From: AC-32 sp963717725 | GTDB taxonomy: Bacteria > Actinomycetota > Thermoleophilia > Gaiellales > Gaiellaceae | Reading direction: 5' to 3' | DNA: 64,000 bases | Assembly (NCBI GenBank): GCA_963717725.1 | Contig: CAVQWS010000010.1 | Span: 192,354-256,353 of the forward strand | Shown: positions 43,283 through 52,598 of the stretch, one piece after another | Numbering within the stretch: the first letter of the stretch is position 1 | Layout of the letters: each line of letters opens with the position of its first letter | The notes under the pieces: model-generated | The model's database searches: none | The model's input: only the letters and a program-made list of their open reading frames with translations | What the model was told of the DNA's origin: nothing | Translations under genes and position numbers: made by a program

Positions 43283-43288
43283 AGCGTA
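43283..43288 (-). promoter_or_regulatory. -10 box, leaderless start of LMW-PTP gene
   Basis: TACGCT (43288 to 43283 on the minus strand) lies 7 bases from the GTG at 43275. On the plus strand the overlapping TAACCC is only 3 bases from the next gene's GTG, which does not fit the pattern. Confidence 0.5.
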
Positions 43289-43295
43289 ACCCGCA

Positions 43296-43889
43296 GTGGA
43301 CGAGCAGCTGAGCCTCGCGCCCGCCGGCCCGCGCGAGTCGCTGGCCGAGCGCGGCGCGACGATCGAGTCGTCGTGGTCGGACGGCGAGCGCCGCTACCTC
43401 CTGACCGCGGAGCCGTTCGCGCGCTACAGCCTCGATGAGGCCGACGTGCCCGTCTTGGAGCACGAGGCCCGCGTTCGTGCGCTCGTCGCCGGGCAGCAGC
43501 ATCCCGACGTGCCCGGCGAAGCCGGCGAGTTGATCCGCGCCGAGGAGGCCAGCGCCCTGCACGATGCAGGGATGGAGCTCGGCTCGCACACGCTCAGCCA
43601 CCCAGATCTGCGTACGCTCGACGACGCCGAGCTCGAGCATAAGCTGGTCGGGTCGAAGCAGGCGATCGAGGAGCTGACCGGCGAGCCGTGCCGCACGCTT
43701 GCCTATCCGTGCGGCATCTACGACGAGCGGGTCGTCCGGGCCGCCGGCGAGGCGGGCTACGAGCTCGCCTTCGGCTGGCTGCCCTGGGCCTGGCGGCCGC
43801 TCGAGGCGCCACGCCTGCCCGCGCCGCCTCGGCACGGCGCGCACCGGCTCTCATTGAAGCTGCTCGGGATCCGAAGGCCTAGCCGGTGA
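43296..43889 (+). CDS. polysaccharide deacetylase, N-terminal part missing
   Basis: A 197-residue protein whose second half is a good NodB domain: metal-binding MELGSHTLSHPDLRTLDD, then ACRTLAYP-type sequence (CRTLAYPCGIYDERVVRAAG) and GYELAFGW. The first strand, which should read TFDDG, is not visible; residues 38-60 (PFARYSLDEADVPVLEHEAR) stand in its place. Either the gene lost its start by rearrangement against the phosphatase gene or it is catalytically dead. GTG at 43296. Overlaps the next gene by GTGA. Confidence 0.65.
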   Translation: MDEQLSLAPAGPRESLAERGATIESSWSDGERRYLLTAEPFARYSLDEADVPVLEHEARVRALVAGQQHPDVPGEAGELIRAEEASALHDAGMELGSHTLSHPDLRTLDDAELEHKLVGSKQAIEELTGEPCRTLAYPCGIYDERVVRAAGEAGYELAFGWLPWAWRPLEAPRLPAPPRHGAHRLSLKLLGIRRPSR

Positions 43890-44773
43890 CCACCTTCTCC
43901 GTCGTGATCCCGACCAAGGGCCGGCCCGAGCCGCTCACTCGCACGCTCGAGAGCCTCTGGGCGACACAGCCGCGGCCCGACGAGGTCCTGGTGGTCGACG
44001 CCGACGAACAGTCCTCCGCCAGAGAGGTCGTGGTCGGCCTGCAGGACGGCAGCCTGCCCATCCACTACATCCACACCGAGCCGAGCCTGACCAGGCAGCG
44101 CAACATCGGGATCGACCGGGCCGGCGGCGACGTCGTGGTCTTCCTCGACGACGACGTCTCGCTGCCGAGCGACCTGTTCGCCAAGCTCGAGCGCACGTTC
44201 GCCGATCCGTCGGTTGCCGGGGCGACCGGCTGGGTGGTCGAGCCACACCGGGAGCGGCGTGGCGGGCCGCGCTCGTGGGCCCGTCGAATCACTGTGCCCG
44301 GGAGTGGGAGCCACCGGGGCAGCTTCACCCGCTACGGCTACCCACGCTACGTCCTGCCCGGCGACGGGCCGTGCGACGTCGAGTTCATGCCGGGCTGCTT
44401 CATGAGCGCGCGCCGGGAGCTCGCGCGCACCGTGCGGTTCGACGAGTTGCTCGGCGCGTACGCCCTCGCCGAGGACGAGGACTTCTCCTACCGGCTCTCG
44501 CAGCGTGGCCGGATCGTCTACCTGCCCGACCTGATCGTCGTGCACGAGAAGCTCGGCTTTCGCTCCTTCGATTCGCGCGCCTTTGGCAAGCTCGTGGTCA
44601 GGAACCGCAGCTACCTCTTCCGCAAGAACTTCCCGCAGACGCCGCGCTCGCGGCTGGGGTTCGGCCTGCTGCTGTGGATGCTGGTCGGGCACCGGCTGCT
44701 GAACCGCGAATGGCGCGGGGCGCTCGGCGTGCTCGAGGGGACGCTCGACCTCGCGCGCGGACGGCGGCTCTGA
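43886..44773 (+). CDS. glycosyltransferase family 2
   Basis: A 295-residue GT-A fold enzyme. FSVVIPTKGRPEPLTRTLES at the start, the nucleotide/metal DDD in VVFLDDDVSLP (about 90), FMPGCFMSARRE and the catalytic-region EDEDFSYRL. Transfers a sugar from an NDP-sugar during polysaccharide assembly, on the cytoplasmic membrane face. GTG start within the deacetylase stop. Confidence 0.9.
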   Translation: MTTFSVVIPTKGRPEPLTRTLESLWATQPRPDEVLVVDADEQSSAREVVVGLQDGSLPIHYIHTEPSLTRQRNIGIDRAGGDVVVFLDDDVSLPSDLFAKLERTFADPSVAGATGWVVEPHRERRGGPRSWARRITVPGSGSHRGSFTRYGYPRYVLPGDGPCDVEFMPGCFMSARRELARTVRFDELLGAYALAEDEDFSYRLSQRGRIVYLPDLIVVHEKLGFRSFDSRAFGKLVVRNRSYLFRKNFPQTPRSRLGFGLLLWMLVGHRLLNREWRGALGVLEGTLDLARGRRL

Positions 44774-44775
44774 GG

Positions 44776-45873
44776 TTGCGCGTCGCCTTCGTCTCGCCGT
44801 TCGTGATCGAGGGTGGCGCCGAGCGCTATCTGTCGCTCCTGCTCGAAGGGCTCGACCGGGAGTGGATCGCCCGGATCACGTTTCTCGCCGAAGGGCCGCT
44901 GGTCGAAGAGTTGCGCCGGAACGGCTATCCGGTTGAGGTGTTGCCCACCGGCGCCGGCCCGGTCTCGATCGCGCGCTCGGCGCTCCGCCTGCGGCGGGAG
45001 CTGCGGCAGCTGCGCCCGGACGTGGTGCACGGCGACGGGATCAAGGGCGCGCTCGTTTCGACGCTCGCGGTCACGGGCACGCGGACCCCGGTCGTCTGGC
45101 TCAAGCACGACTTCAGCCGCGACGGCTGGCTCGCGCGCGCCGTCGCTCGCCGCTGTGCCTCGATCGCCGCCGTCAGCCGCGCGGTGACGGAGACCTTTCG
45201 GGCCGACACGCTCGAGAAGACGACGGTCGTGCCCGTCGGACTGCCCGACTCCGGCGTCGACCAGGACGCCGGCCGGGCTGCGGTGCGGGAGCTGGCCGGC
45301 GGCACGGGCGTGGTGCTCGGCGTCTTCGGGCGGCTCGACCCGCACAAAGGCCACCGGGAGATCCTGGCGGTGCTGCCGCGCCTACGGGAACGGCTCGACG
45401 TGCGGGCGATCTTCGTCGGCGCGGACGACCCGGCACACGCGGGGTACCGGGAGCAGCTCGTAGGCGAGATCGAGTCCGCCGGCCTGGCCGACGCAGTCGC
45501 GCTGCCCGGCTTCCGCGCGGACGCAGTTGAGCTTATCGCTGGCTGCGATGTGCTCGTGATCCCGAGCGTGACGAGCCGCGGCGGGCTCGGCAAGGAGGGC
45601 TTCTCGCTCGTCGCGCTCGAGGCGATGGGCGTTGGCACTCCCGTCGTCGCCTACGACTACGGCGGGCCGCCCGAGGTGCTCGGCGAGTGCGGGCTGCTCG
45701 TGCCGCCTGGCGACCGCGATGCGCTAGCCGAGGCGCTGGTGCGCGTGCTCGAGGACGGAGCGCTGAGCGAGCAGCTGGCCGAGTGCGGCCGCGGCCGAGC
45801 GCGCGAGCGCTTCTCGCTTTCAGCGATGATCGAGGCGATGGAGAACCGCTATCGCGAGGCGGCTGCAGCGTGA
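44776..45873 (+). CDS. glycosyltransferase family 4
   Basis: A 365-residue GT-B enzyme. N-terminal FVSPFVIEGGAERYLSLLLE; the NDP-sugar site GVFGRLDPHKGHREIL; and the retaining-GT4 motif EGFSLVALEAMGVGTPVVAYD followed by GGPPEVLGE. TTG start 3 bases after the GT2 stop. Next gene overlaps by 4 bases. Part of one rightward operon. Confidence 0.92.
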   Translation: MRVAFVSPFVIEGGAERYLSLLLEGLDREWIARITFLAEGPLVEELRRNGYPVEVLPTGAGPVSIARSALRLRRELRQLRPDVVHGDGIKGALVSTLAVTGTRTPVVWLKHDFSRDGWLARAVARRCASIAAVSRAVTETFRADTLEKTTVVPVGLPDSGVDQDAGRAAVRELAGGTGVVLGVFGRLDPHKGHREILAVLPRLRERLDVRAIFVGADDPAHAGYREQLVGEIESAGLADAVALPGFRADAVELIAGCDVLVIPSVTSRGGLGKEGFSLVALEAMGVGTPVVAYDYGGPPEVLGECGLLVPPGDRDALAEALVRVLEDGALSEQLAECGRGRARERFSLSAMIEAMENRYREAAAA

Positions 45874-46511
45874 TCGCCGGCGTCGTTCCGGCCGCTGGGT
45901 ACGCGGAGCGGCTGCGTGGGCTGATCGAGGGCTCGAAGGAGCTGGTGCCGGTGCGCGGCAGGCCGGTTGTCGATGCGCTGCTCGAGCGGCTTGCGCCAGC
46001 GGACGAGATCCGCGTCGTCGTCCGCCCGGCCAAGCACGACCTGATCGAGCACCTGCGCGGCCGTGTGACGCTGGTCGAGGGCGAGCCGCGGACGGTCGCC
46101 GAGTCGCTCGTGCTGGGGCTCGATGGTCTGGCGGCGGACGACCTCGTGCTCGCCGGCTTCCCGGACACCCTCTTCGGGGCAGAGCAGGTCTTCGAGCGGC
46201 TGCTGGCGGCCCTGGGTCCCCGCGACGTGGCGCTCGGAGTGTTCCGCTTCGCCGAGCCTTCGCGCTCGGACGTGCTCGAGCTCGACGGCGCCGCGGTCAC
46301 GCGTGTGCACGTCCGCCCGCAGCAGCCGGCCTCGAACCTCGTCTGGGGCTGCTTCGCCGCGCGCCGTAGCGCGCTCGATGGCATCGAGGGTGTCGATGAG
46401 CCGGGCCAACTCTTCGACCGGCTCGCCCGTGCCGGCCGCGTGGCCTCGGTCGACTTCGAGACCGAGCTCGTCGACATCGGCACTCCGCAGTCGCTGCCGG
46501 CGGCGTCGTGA
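45870..46511 (+). CDS. sugar-nucleotidyltransferase-like protein
   Basis: A 213-residue Rossmann-type nucleotidyltransferase. GVVPAAGYAERLRGL and SKELVPVRGRPVVDALLERL form the NTP and activating site; AGFPDTLFGAEQVF takes the place of the usual GD metal site; the final FETELVDIGTPQSL is typical. Shorter than glucose-1-phosphate thymidylyltransferases (about 290), so it is a compact member. GTG at 45870. Activates a sugar 1-phosphate for the locus; nucleotide unknown. Confidence 0.8.
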   Translation: MIAGVVPAAGYAERLRGLIEGSKELVPVRGRPVVDALLERLAPADEIRVVVRPAKHDLIEHLRGRVTLVEGEPRTVAESLVLGLDGLAADDLVLAGFPDTLFGAEQVFERLLAALGPRDVALGVFRFAEPSRSDVLELDGAAVTRVHVRPQQPASNLVWGCFAARRSALDGIEGVDEPGQLFDRLARAGRVASVDFETELVDIGTPQSLPAAS

Positions 46512-47022
46512 AGGTCCTCGTCACCGGCCACCACGGCTCGGTGGCCGCGCCGTTCCTGGCCGCGCAAGGGCACGAGGTGACCGGCGTCGACACGCGCTAC
46601 TACCCGGCTGCGACCTGTACCCCGGCGCCGAGGTCGAGAGCGTGCAGCGCGACATCCGCGATCTCGGCGAGGACGACCTGCGCAGCCATGACGCGATCTT
46701 CCACCTGGCCGCGCTCTCCAACGACTCGCTCGGCGACCTCGACCCGGAGCTGACGTTCGAGATCAACGAGCGCGCGAGCGTGCGCCTGGCCCGGGCGGCG
46801 CGCGAGGCGGGCGTCGGCCGCTTCATCTTCGCCTCGTCGTGCTCGACGGAGCTGACGCTCGAGTGGAGCGCGCGCAAGGGTGCCGGCCAGCTCTACGACG
46901 CCTACCGCACGGCCGGCCTCACCTTCGAGCAGTTCGAGGGCCCGCGCTTCAGGCGGCTCAAGCGCCTGCAGCAGCTGCGGGAGGAGGGCCGCCTCGACGA
47001 CGACTTGCGCTGGGCGGACTGA
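46508..47022 (+). pseudogene. NAD-dependent epimerase/dehydratase, frameshifted and internally deleted
   Basis: The N-terminus KVLVTGHHGSVAAPFLAAQG is the dinucleotide-binding start of an extended SDR. Near 46607 one G is missing, moving the rest (LYPGAEVESVQRDIRDLGED, FHLAALSNDSLGDL) to another frame. Then FIFASSCS is joined directly to ELTLEWSARKGAGQLYDAYR, which belongs to the C-terminus. About 200 residues with the catalytic Tyr-xxx-Lys are missing at about 46848. Either a true deletion or a misassembly. The C-terminus (FEGPRFRRLKRLQQL) is typical of epimerases next to cytidylyltransferases. Confidence 0.75.
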
Positions 47023-47811
47023 GGTTCCGCGAGCTCGAGCTTACCGGCGCCTCCCTGATCGAGCTCGAGCGAATCGAGCACGAACGCGGCTTCTTCGCGC
47101 GGACGTTCTGCCGTCAGGAGTTCGCCGACCACGGTCTCGAGGCCGACGTCGTCCAGGCCAACACCGGAGGCCAGGAACGCGACGAGCCGGCCGGCGCGCT
47201 CGGCCTCGACCTCGCGGCCCGAACCCGCGCCGGGGACGAGCCCCGACTCGCGCACGCGATCGGTCATCGCCGTGCGTACGAAGCCTGGGCTGATCGCGAA
47301 GACGACGACGCCCCTGCCCGCGGTCTCGGCTGCGAGCGTCCCGGTCAAGTTGAGCAGGGCCGCTTTCGCAGCCGCGTAGCCGCTCGTGTTCGGGCTCGGA
47401 CGAATCGCGGCGTAGCTCGAAACGTTGACGATCGTTCCGCGCCCGCGTTCCAGCATCCGGGGAGAGCGGCGCGGGTGCAGTTGAACGCGCCGCGCACGCT
47501 CGTCTCGACGTCGAGCCACCAGTCGTCGGCATCGGCCTTGGCGAGCGGGGCGATCGCGGCCAGTATGCCTGCGTTGTTGACCAGTACATCGACGGGACCG
47601 AGCTCGGCCACCGCCCGCTCGACTTCCGCGGCGTTGCGGACGTCGCCCGGGAGCGCGGTCGCGCCCGTCTCGGCGGCGGCCTGCTCGAGCTGATCGGAAG
47701 AGCGTGCGAGGATCGCCACCTGCCCGAGGTGGCAAGCTCGCGGGCGATCGCGAGGCCGACGCCCCGAGAGCCGCCCGTGACGAGCGCCGTTCGGCCGCCG
47801 AGATCAGGCAG
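47023..47811 (-). pseudogene. short-chain dehydrogenase/reductase, frameshifted
   Basis: Read over three frames this is a classical SDR: GRTALVTGGSRGVGLAIARE, then VAILARSSDQLEQAAAETGA, LVNNAGILAAIAPL, and catalytic IVNVSSYAAIRPSPNTSGYA with AAKAALLNLTG. Breaks are near 47738 and near 47459, where one G is missing from GGG. Upstream start is unclear: CTG at 47811 overlaps the flippase stop. The 3' end is also unclear and may run into the epimerase gene. Likely an intact gene in the organism. Possible role: sugar-nucleotide reduction, inferred from position. Confidence 0.75.
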
Positions 47812-49297
47812 CGGGAGCCACCTTTCGCCGCAGGAAGCGGACGACGGCGTCTACGTCCTGGGGGTAGAAAAAGTGCTCAAAGGCTCCGATGGTCACGAGG
47901 TAGCCCGCCGTGCCCACGACCACTGCGACGGGGAAGTGCTCGCGCAGTGCGAGCATCAGCGCGGCTGCCACTGCGCCCGCCAGCACCGGGCCGCCGAGCA
48001 GCCGCAGCCAGTCGAGCCCGTGGGTCACCCGCTGTACGAGGACCGCCAGCGAGAGGAAGAGCAGTATCTCCGTCACGGTCGTGTTGATGGCGGCGGCGAT
48101 CATCCCGTACGACGGGATCGTCGCGAGGTTGGCGGCGATGTTCTCGACCGCCATCGTCCCATAGACCACCGCCAGCCAACGCGTCTGGTTTCGCGCCAGC
48201 AGCAGCACGCCCGCGACATGGTTGAAGGAGTAGAGCACGATCGTGGGCGCGAGCCAGGCGAGCACGCGGGCCGAAGCGTGAAACTCCGGCCCGTAGAGCA
48301 GCTTCACTGCAGGGCCGGCGAGGATGGCCGCGCCGAGCGCGAAGAGGAGCGTCGCGCCGATCGCGAGCTTCAGCGCCCGCTCGGTGACCAAGCGCAGCTC
48401 GGCCGGCTCGCGGAGCCGCGAAAGCACGGGGTAGACGGCGGCCGCGACCGCCCAGCCGATGAAGAGCGGCGCCTCGAACAGGCGGTATGCCGCTCCGTAC
48501 AGGCCCACCTCACGGTCGGACCGAAAGAGCTGCAGGATCACGGCGTCGACCCGGAAGAGGGTCACCTGGAAGACGAGTGCGACGCCGACCGGGATCGCCA
48601 CCCGCATCAGCGGCCACCAGCGCGAGGTGTCGATCTCGAGCCGCGGACGGACGACCCGCCGGAAGAGTAGCGTCGTTGCCAGGATCAGCGCGAGCAGTGC
48701 CCCGACGAGGTAGATCGCGGCGACGGTCTCGACCCCTGCACCCGCGGCCATCGCGGCGATCCCGACGCCCGCGGTGAACAGGCGCTGCCCGATGATCACG
48801 ACCGGGAAGTAGCCGAGCTGCTCGTAGGCCTGGAAGACCGCAAAGCACGTGGTCGTGAGCAGCTCGACGAGCACCGCGACCGAGAGCAGGATCGCCACCG
48901 CTCGCGTGGTGGCGGACATGTCCGCGAGCTCGAGCGCGAGCAAGGCGAGCGCGATCACCGGGACTGAGAGCCCCAGCTTGAGCGCGACAGTGTTGGCGAA
49001 GTACCCGTCGACGCGCCGGCGGTCGCGCGCCACCTCCCGGGTGAGAATCGCGTCCTGGCCGAAGCCGGCGAGCACGGTCACGAGCGAGCCGAAGGCGAGA
49101 CCGAAGGTGAACGAGCCGAACGCCGACGCGCCGAGCTTCCGCGCGATGACCACGTAGAAGCCGACCGAGATGAGCTTGGAGCCGACGTCCGCGGCCGCGC
49201 GGAAGACGGTGTTCGGCAGGATCCGCGAGGTGCCGGAGGCCACGGTGGCCCCGTCCGCTGCCGCTTCGCCAGGCTTAGGCTGCGGCGCCGTTCCCAT
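47804..49297 (-). CDS. polysaccharide flippase (Wzx/MATE-like)
   Basis: A 497-residue membrane protein with 12-14 predicted spans of the polysaccharide-export (Wzx, MurJ-related) superfamily. Start RILPNTVFRAAADVGSKLIS and FGSFTFGLAFGSLVTVLAGF are typical. It would flip lipid-linked glycan units across the membrane. Unlike its neighbours it is free of frameshifts. Its 5' end overlaps the peptidase-like gene upstream by about 23 bases. Confidence 0.9.
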   Translation of the reverse strand: MGTAPQPKPGEAAADGATVASGTSRILPNTVFRAAADVGSKLISVGFYVVIARKLGASAFGSFTFGLAFGSLVTVLAGFGQDAILTREVARDRRRVDGYFANTVALKLGLSVPVIALALLALELADMSATTRAVAILLSVAVLVELLTTTCFAVFQAYEQLGYFPVVIIGQRLFTAGVGIAAMAAGAGVETVAAIYLVGALLALILATTLLFRRVVRPRLEIDTSRWWPLMRVAIPVGVALVFQVTLFRVDAVILQLFRSDREVGLYGAAYRLFEAPLFIGWAVAAAVYPVLSRLREPAELRLVTERALKLAIGATLLFALGAAILAGPAVKLLYGPEFHASARVLAWLAPTIVLYSFNHVAGVLLLARNQTRWLAVVYGTMAVENIAANLATIPSYGMIAAAINTTVTEILLFLSLAVLVQRVTHGLDWLRLLGGPVLAGAVAAALMLALREHFPVAVVVGTAGYLVTIGAFEHFFYPQDVDAVVRFLRRKVAPAA

Positions 49298-50599
49298 CGA
49301 TCCCCGCTAGCAGCCCGGCTTCGACGAGCGCGTCGGCGGCGTCTGCGACCTCGGCGAACGTCAGGCCGGAGCGTCCGGCGATCGCCAGCAGGTCGTGCTC
49401 GCCGTCGGAGAGGTTCAGCACCCAGAGCAGCGGGCCCTCGGCGAACGAGCCGCCGCCGACGGCCCGGTAGAGGCCGCGCTTGCCGAGCTGCGGCTCGCCC
49501 TTCGGGCTCAGGTTTCGGTAGGTCGCGGTTGCGCTCGAGCACGTCGAGCACGTCGAGGTAACGCTCGAACGACTCGCCGAGCGCCTGCGGCCGGACGAAG
49601 TCGAGATCGTCCGCGGAGGAGTGGTACTCCGGGAAACGGTCGGTCGGCGTGCGCGAGAGGACGCCCACCGGGAGGTCGAAGCCCGGCGAGCAGAACTGCC
49701 GCTCGTCGGTGCCGAGCGGGGTGAAGTCCTCGGATCCGCCCCTCGTCGCCCAGCACGACGTGCGCGGCGGCGCGGTCGATCTCGGCGTCGCCGCGGCGGC
49801 TGCGCTTGTAGGTGAACGGCCCGGGATCGCCGACGCACGCGACGACCAGACCGTGCCGCGATCCGCGGCAGCCGCTCCTCGTTGCGCGAGAGCCAGGTCA
49901 GCGGCCCGATCGTCGCCGGCGCTGAAGAGGAAGCGGTAGCGAGCGCCGCAGCTGCTGGCCGTCGAGATGCGCGCGCGAGCGTCGGCGGCCAGCACGACCC
50001 CGGAGAGGTTGTCGTTCGCGAGCGAGGGGTGGCAGACGTAGGTCGAGAGCAGCACCTCCTCGTCGCTCTCGCCCGGCAGGAAGCGCTCCGCGTAGACGAG
50101 CTCGCCGTCCTCGAGCGTCGAGTCGATCACGACCTGGTAGTCGCCCGTCCGGCAGCTGCTCGTAGACGGCGTGCGGGAGGCAGAAGCCCCAGTTCTCGGT
50201 GTGGTAGGAGGTGCGGTAGGGGATCACGTCGGGCCGCTCGGGGTCGGTGAAGAGATGCGGGCGCAGCTCGTCCAGCGAGAAGCGTGCCGCGAGACCGGGA
50301 CGCTGTAGCCGAGGACGTGCAGGTTCGAGTCCGCGAAGTCGGCGACGACCCGCCGTCGGGCCCCGTCGAGCCGCGCGCCGCGGATGTTCCACTCGCGCGG
50401 CAGCGTCCAGTCGTAGACCTGCGTGCCGCTCGGCACCTCGGTGCGCTCGAGCGGGACCGTGCGCTCGATCACGTCGAAGGTCTGGCGCACGCCGTCGCCG
50501 GTGAGGCTGCGGCAGAACGGGAAGAGCTCGGTCATCGAGCGCGTGCATCTCCTCGCCGGCCTCGGCGGCCGAGGGCAGCGAGCTGCGGTCGAGGCTCAC
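49275..50599 (-). pseudogene. DUF4910/M28-like aminopeptidase-type protein, multiple frameshifts
   Basis: Pieces in all three frames add up to one protein of about 430 residues. They are MTELFPFCRSLTGDGVRQTF, TSYHTENWGFCLPHAVYEQL, LLSTYVCHPSLANDNLSGVV (zinc-ligand His and Asp of an M28-type fold), EDFTPLGTDERQFCSPG, PEYHSSADDLDFVRP and a C-terminal winged-helix-like domain (FAEVADAADALVEAG). This combination (DUF2172/DUF4910) is common in glycan loci; its reaction is not known to me. At least five frameshifts. GTG 50599 overlaps the methyltransferase stop. Confidence 0.75.
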
Positions 50600-51836
50600 T
50601 CGAGGACCGTCGCCCTGGGCACCGGGACGACGAAGCGGCCGCCCCAGTCGCGCACGTGCGCCATCTGCTCGACGATCTCGTCGCGCAGGTTCCAGGGCAG
50701 GATCAGGACGTAGTCGGGCTTCGTCTCGGCGATCCGCTCCGGCGCGTGGATCGGGAGCCGCGTGCCCGGCAGGTAGAGGCCCTGCTTGTGCGGGCTGCGG
50801 TCGACGACGTAGTCGAGGAGGTCGGCCCTGATCCCGCAGTAGTTGAGGAGCGTGTTGCCCTTGGCGGCCGCGCCGTAGCCCACGATCTGCGCGCCGTCGC
50901 GGCGGAAGCCGATCAGGAACTCGAGCAGGTCGCGCTTCGCCGCGCGCACCTGCTGCTCGAAGGCGCGCGTAGCGCTCGAGCCGGTCGAGCCCGGCCGCGC
51001 GCTCCCGCGCGAGCAGCTCCTCGACCCGCTCGCCCGGCCGCCCGTGCGTGCTGCACGTAGATCCGCAGCGAGCCGCCGTGGGTCGGCAGCTCCTCGACGT
51101 CGAAGAGCCGAGGCCGTGCCGCGCGAAGACCCGCGCGACGGCGAGCAGCGAGAAGTACGAGAAGTGCTCGTGGTAGATCGTGTCGAACTCGGTGTGCTCG
51201 ATCAGCCGCAGCAGGTGCGGGAACTCGAAGGTCGCGACGCCCGTCCGGCTTGAGCAGGATCGCCACGCCCGCGACGAAGTCGTTCAGGTCCGGGCACGTG
51301 GGCGAGGACGTTGTTGCCGAGCACGAGGTCGGCGGCGAACGCCTTCGTCCGAGGAGGTCGCGCGCCGTCTCGCTGCCGAAGAAGGCGACGTGCGTCGGGA
51401 TCCCGCGCTCGACCGCGGCGGCGGCGACGTTCGCGGCCGGCTCGACCCCGAGCACCGGCACGCCGCGCTCGACGAACCACTGCAGCAGGTAGCCGTCGTT
51501 GCTGGCGAGCTCGACGACTGGCTCTCGGCGCCCGAGGCCGAGCCGCTCGACGATCGCTCGACGTAGGCCGGCGGCGTGCTCGACCCAGCTGTCGGAGAAC
51601 GACGAGAAGTAGACGTAGTCGCTGAAGATCTCCTCGGGGCGACGCGGACTCCGGGAGCTGGACGAGCAGGCACTCGCCGCAGACGTAGACGGGCAGCGGG
51701 TAGAACGGCTCGGCCTCGCGAGGTCCTCGGCGCGCAGGAACGAGTTCGCGAGCGGCGAGCTGCCGAGGTCGGCGAACACGTGCTCGAGCGGCGCGCCGCA
51801 GAAGCGGCAGGCGGGGCCGGCTACCAGGTCTTCCAC
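50596..51836 (-). pseudogene. sugar C-methyltransferase (class I SAM), multiple frameshifts
   Basis: Reconstructed over frames: N-terminal zinc module ACRFCGAPLEHVFADLG with a second pair in YVCGECLLVQL; SAM site VVELASNDGYLLQWF and VLGVEPAANVAAAAVERG; DTIYHEHFSYFSLLA-type catalytic motif; and C-terminal domain GYGAAAKGNTLLNYCGI, DYVLILPWNLRDEI. This is the architecture of deoxysugar C-methyltransferases such as TylC3/NovU. At least four frameshifts. Start GTG 51836 overlaps the cytidylyltransferase stop. Suggests a methyl-branched sugar in the glycan. Confidence 0.8.
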
Positions 51837-52598
51837 GGCGGGCTGCCGCTCGCCCACTGCTCCTCGAGCACCATCTTGTCGCGCAGGCTGTCCATGTTCT
51901 GCCAGTAGCCGTCGTGCCGGTACGCGGCCAGCTGGCCCTCGTCGGCGAGGCGCTCGAGCGGCTCGCGCTCCCAGACCGTGTCGTCGCCGTCGATGTAGTC
52001 GAGCACGTCGGGCTCGAGCACGAAGAAGCCGCCGTTGACCCAGCCGCCGTCACCCTCGGGCTTCTCGCGGAAGCGCTCGATCCTGGTCGTCTCGTGGCCG
52101 AGCGTGAGCGCGCCGAAGCGGCCCGGCGGCCGGATCGCCGTCAGGTCGCGAGTGCGTCCTCGGCCCGGTGGAACTCGAGCAGCTTCGTCATGTCGAGGTC
52201 GGTCACGCAGTCGCCGTAGGTGAAGAAGAACGTCTCGTCGGAGACGAGCTCCGCGACGCGCTTCAGCCGTCCGCCGGTCATCGTCGCGTCGCCGGTCTCG
52301 ACGAGGTGCACGCGCCAGGGCTCGACCCCGCGCGCCTCGAGCTGGAGCTCGTTCGCGGCGAGGTCGACCGTCACGTCCGCGTGCCGCAGCGCGTAGTCGC
52401 GAAGTAGTCCTTGATCACGTGCGACTTGTAGCCCAGGCAGATCACGAACTCGCGCACGCCGTGGGCCGCGTAGCCCTTCATGATGTGCCAGAGGATCGGG
52501 CGCTCGCCGATCTCGACCATCGGCTTCGGCCGCACCGTCGTCTCCTCGGAGAGGCGCGTGCCGTAGCCGCCGGCGAGGATGACCGTCTTAAGAGGCAC
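51821..52598 (-). pseudogene. rfbF: glucose-1-phosphate cytidylyltransferase, frameshifted
   Basis: Read through two breaks (about 52390 and 52150, each explained by one missing C) this is a 257-residue RfbF-type enzyme: KTVILAGGYGTRLSEETTVR, KPMVEIGERPILWHIMKGY, TFFFTYGDCVTDLDM (metal Asp), FREKPEGDGGWVNGGFFVLE and a terminal HDGYWQNMDSLRDK. Makes CDP-glucose, precursor of CDP-linked deoxysugars. No CDP-glucose 4,6-dehydratase is intact in the window; the damaged epimerase at 46508 is the only candidate here. Confidence 0.85.
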
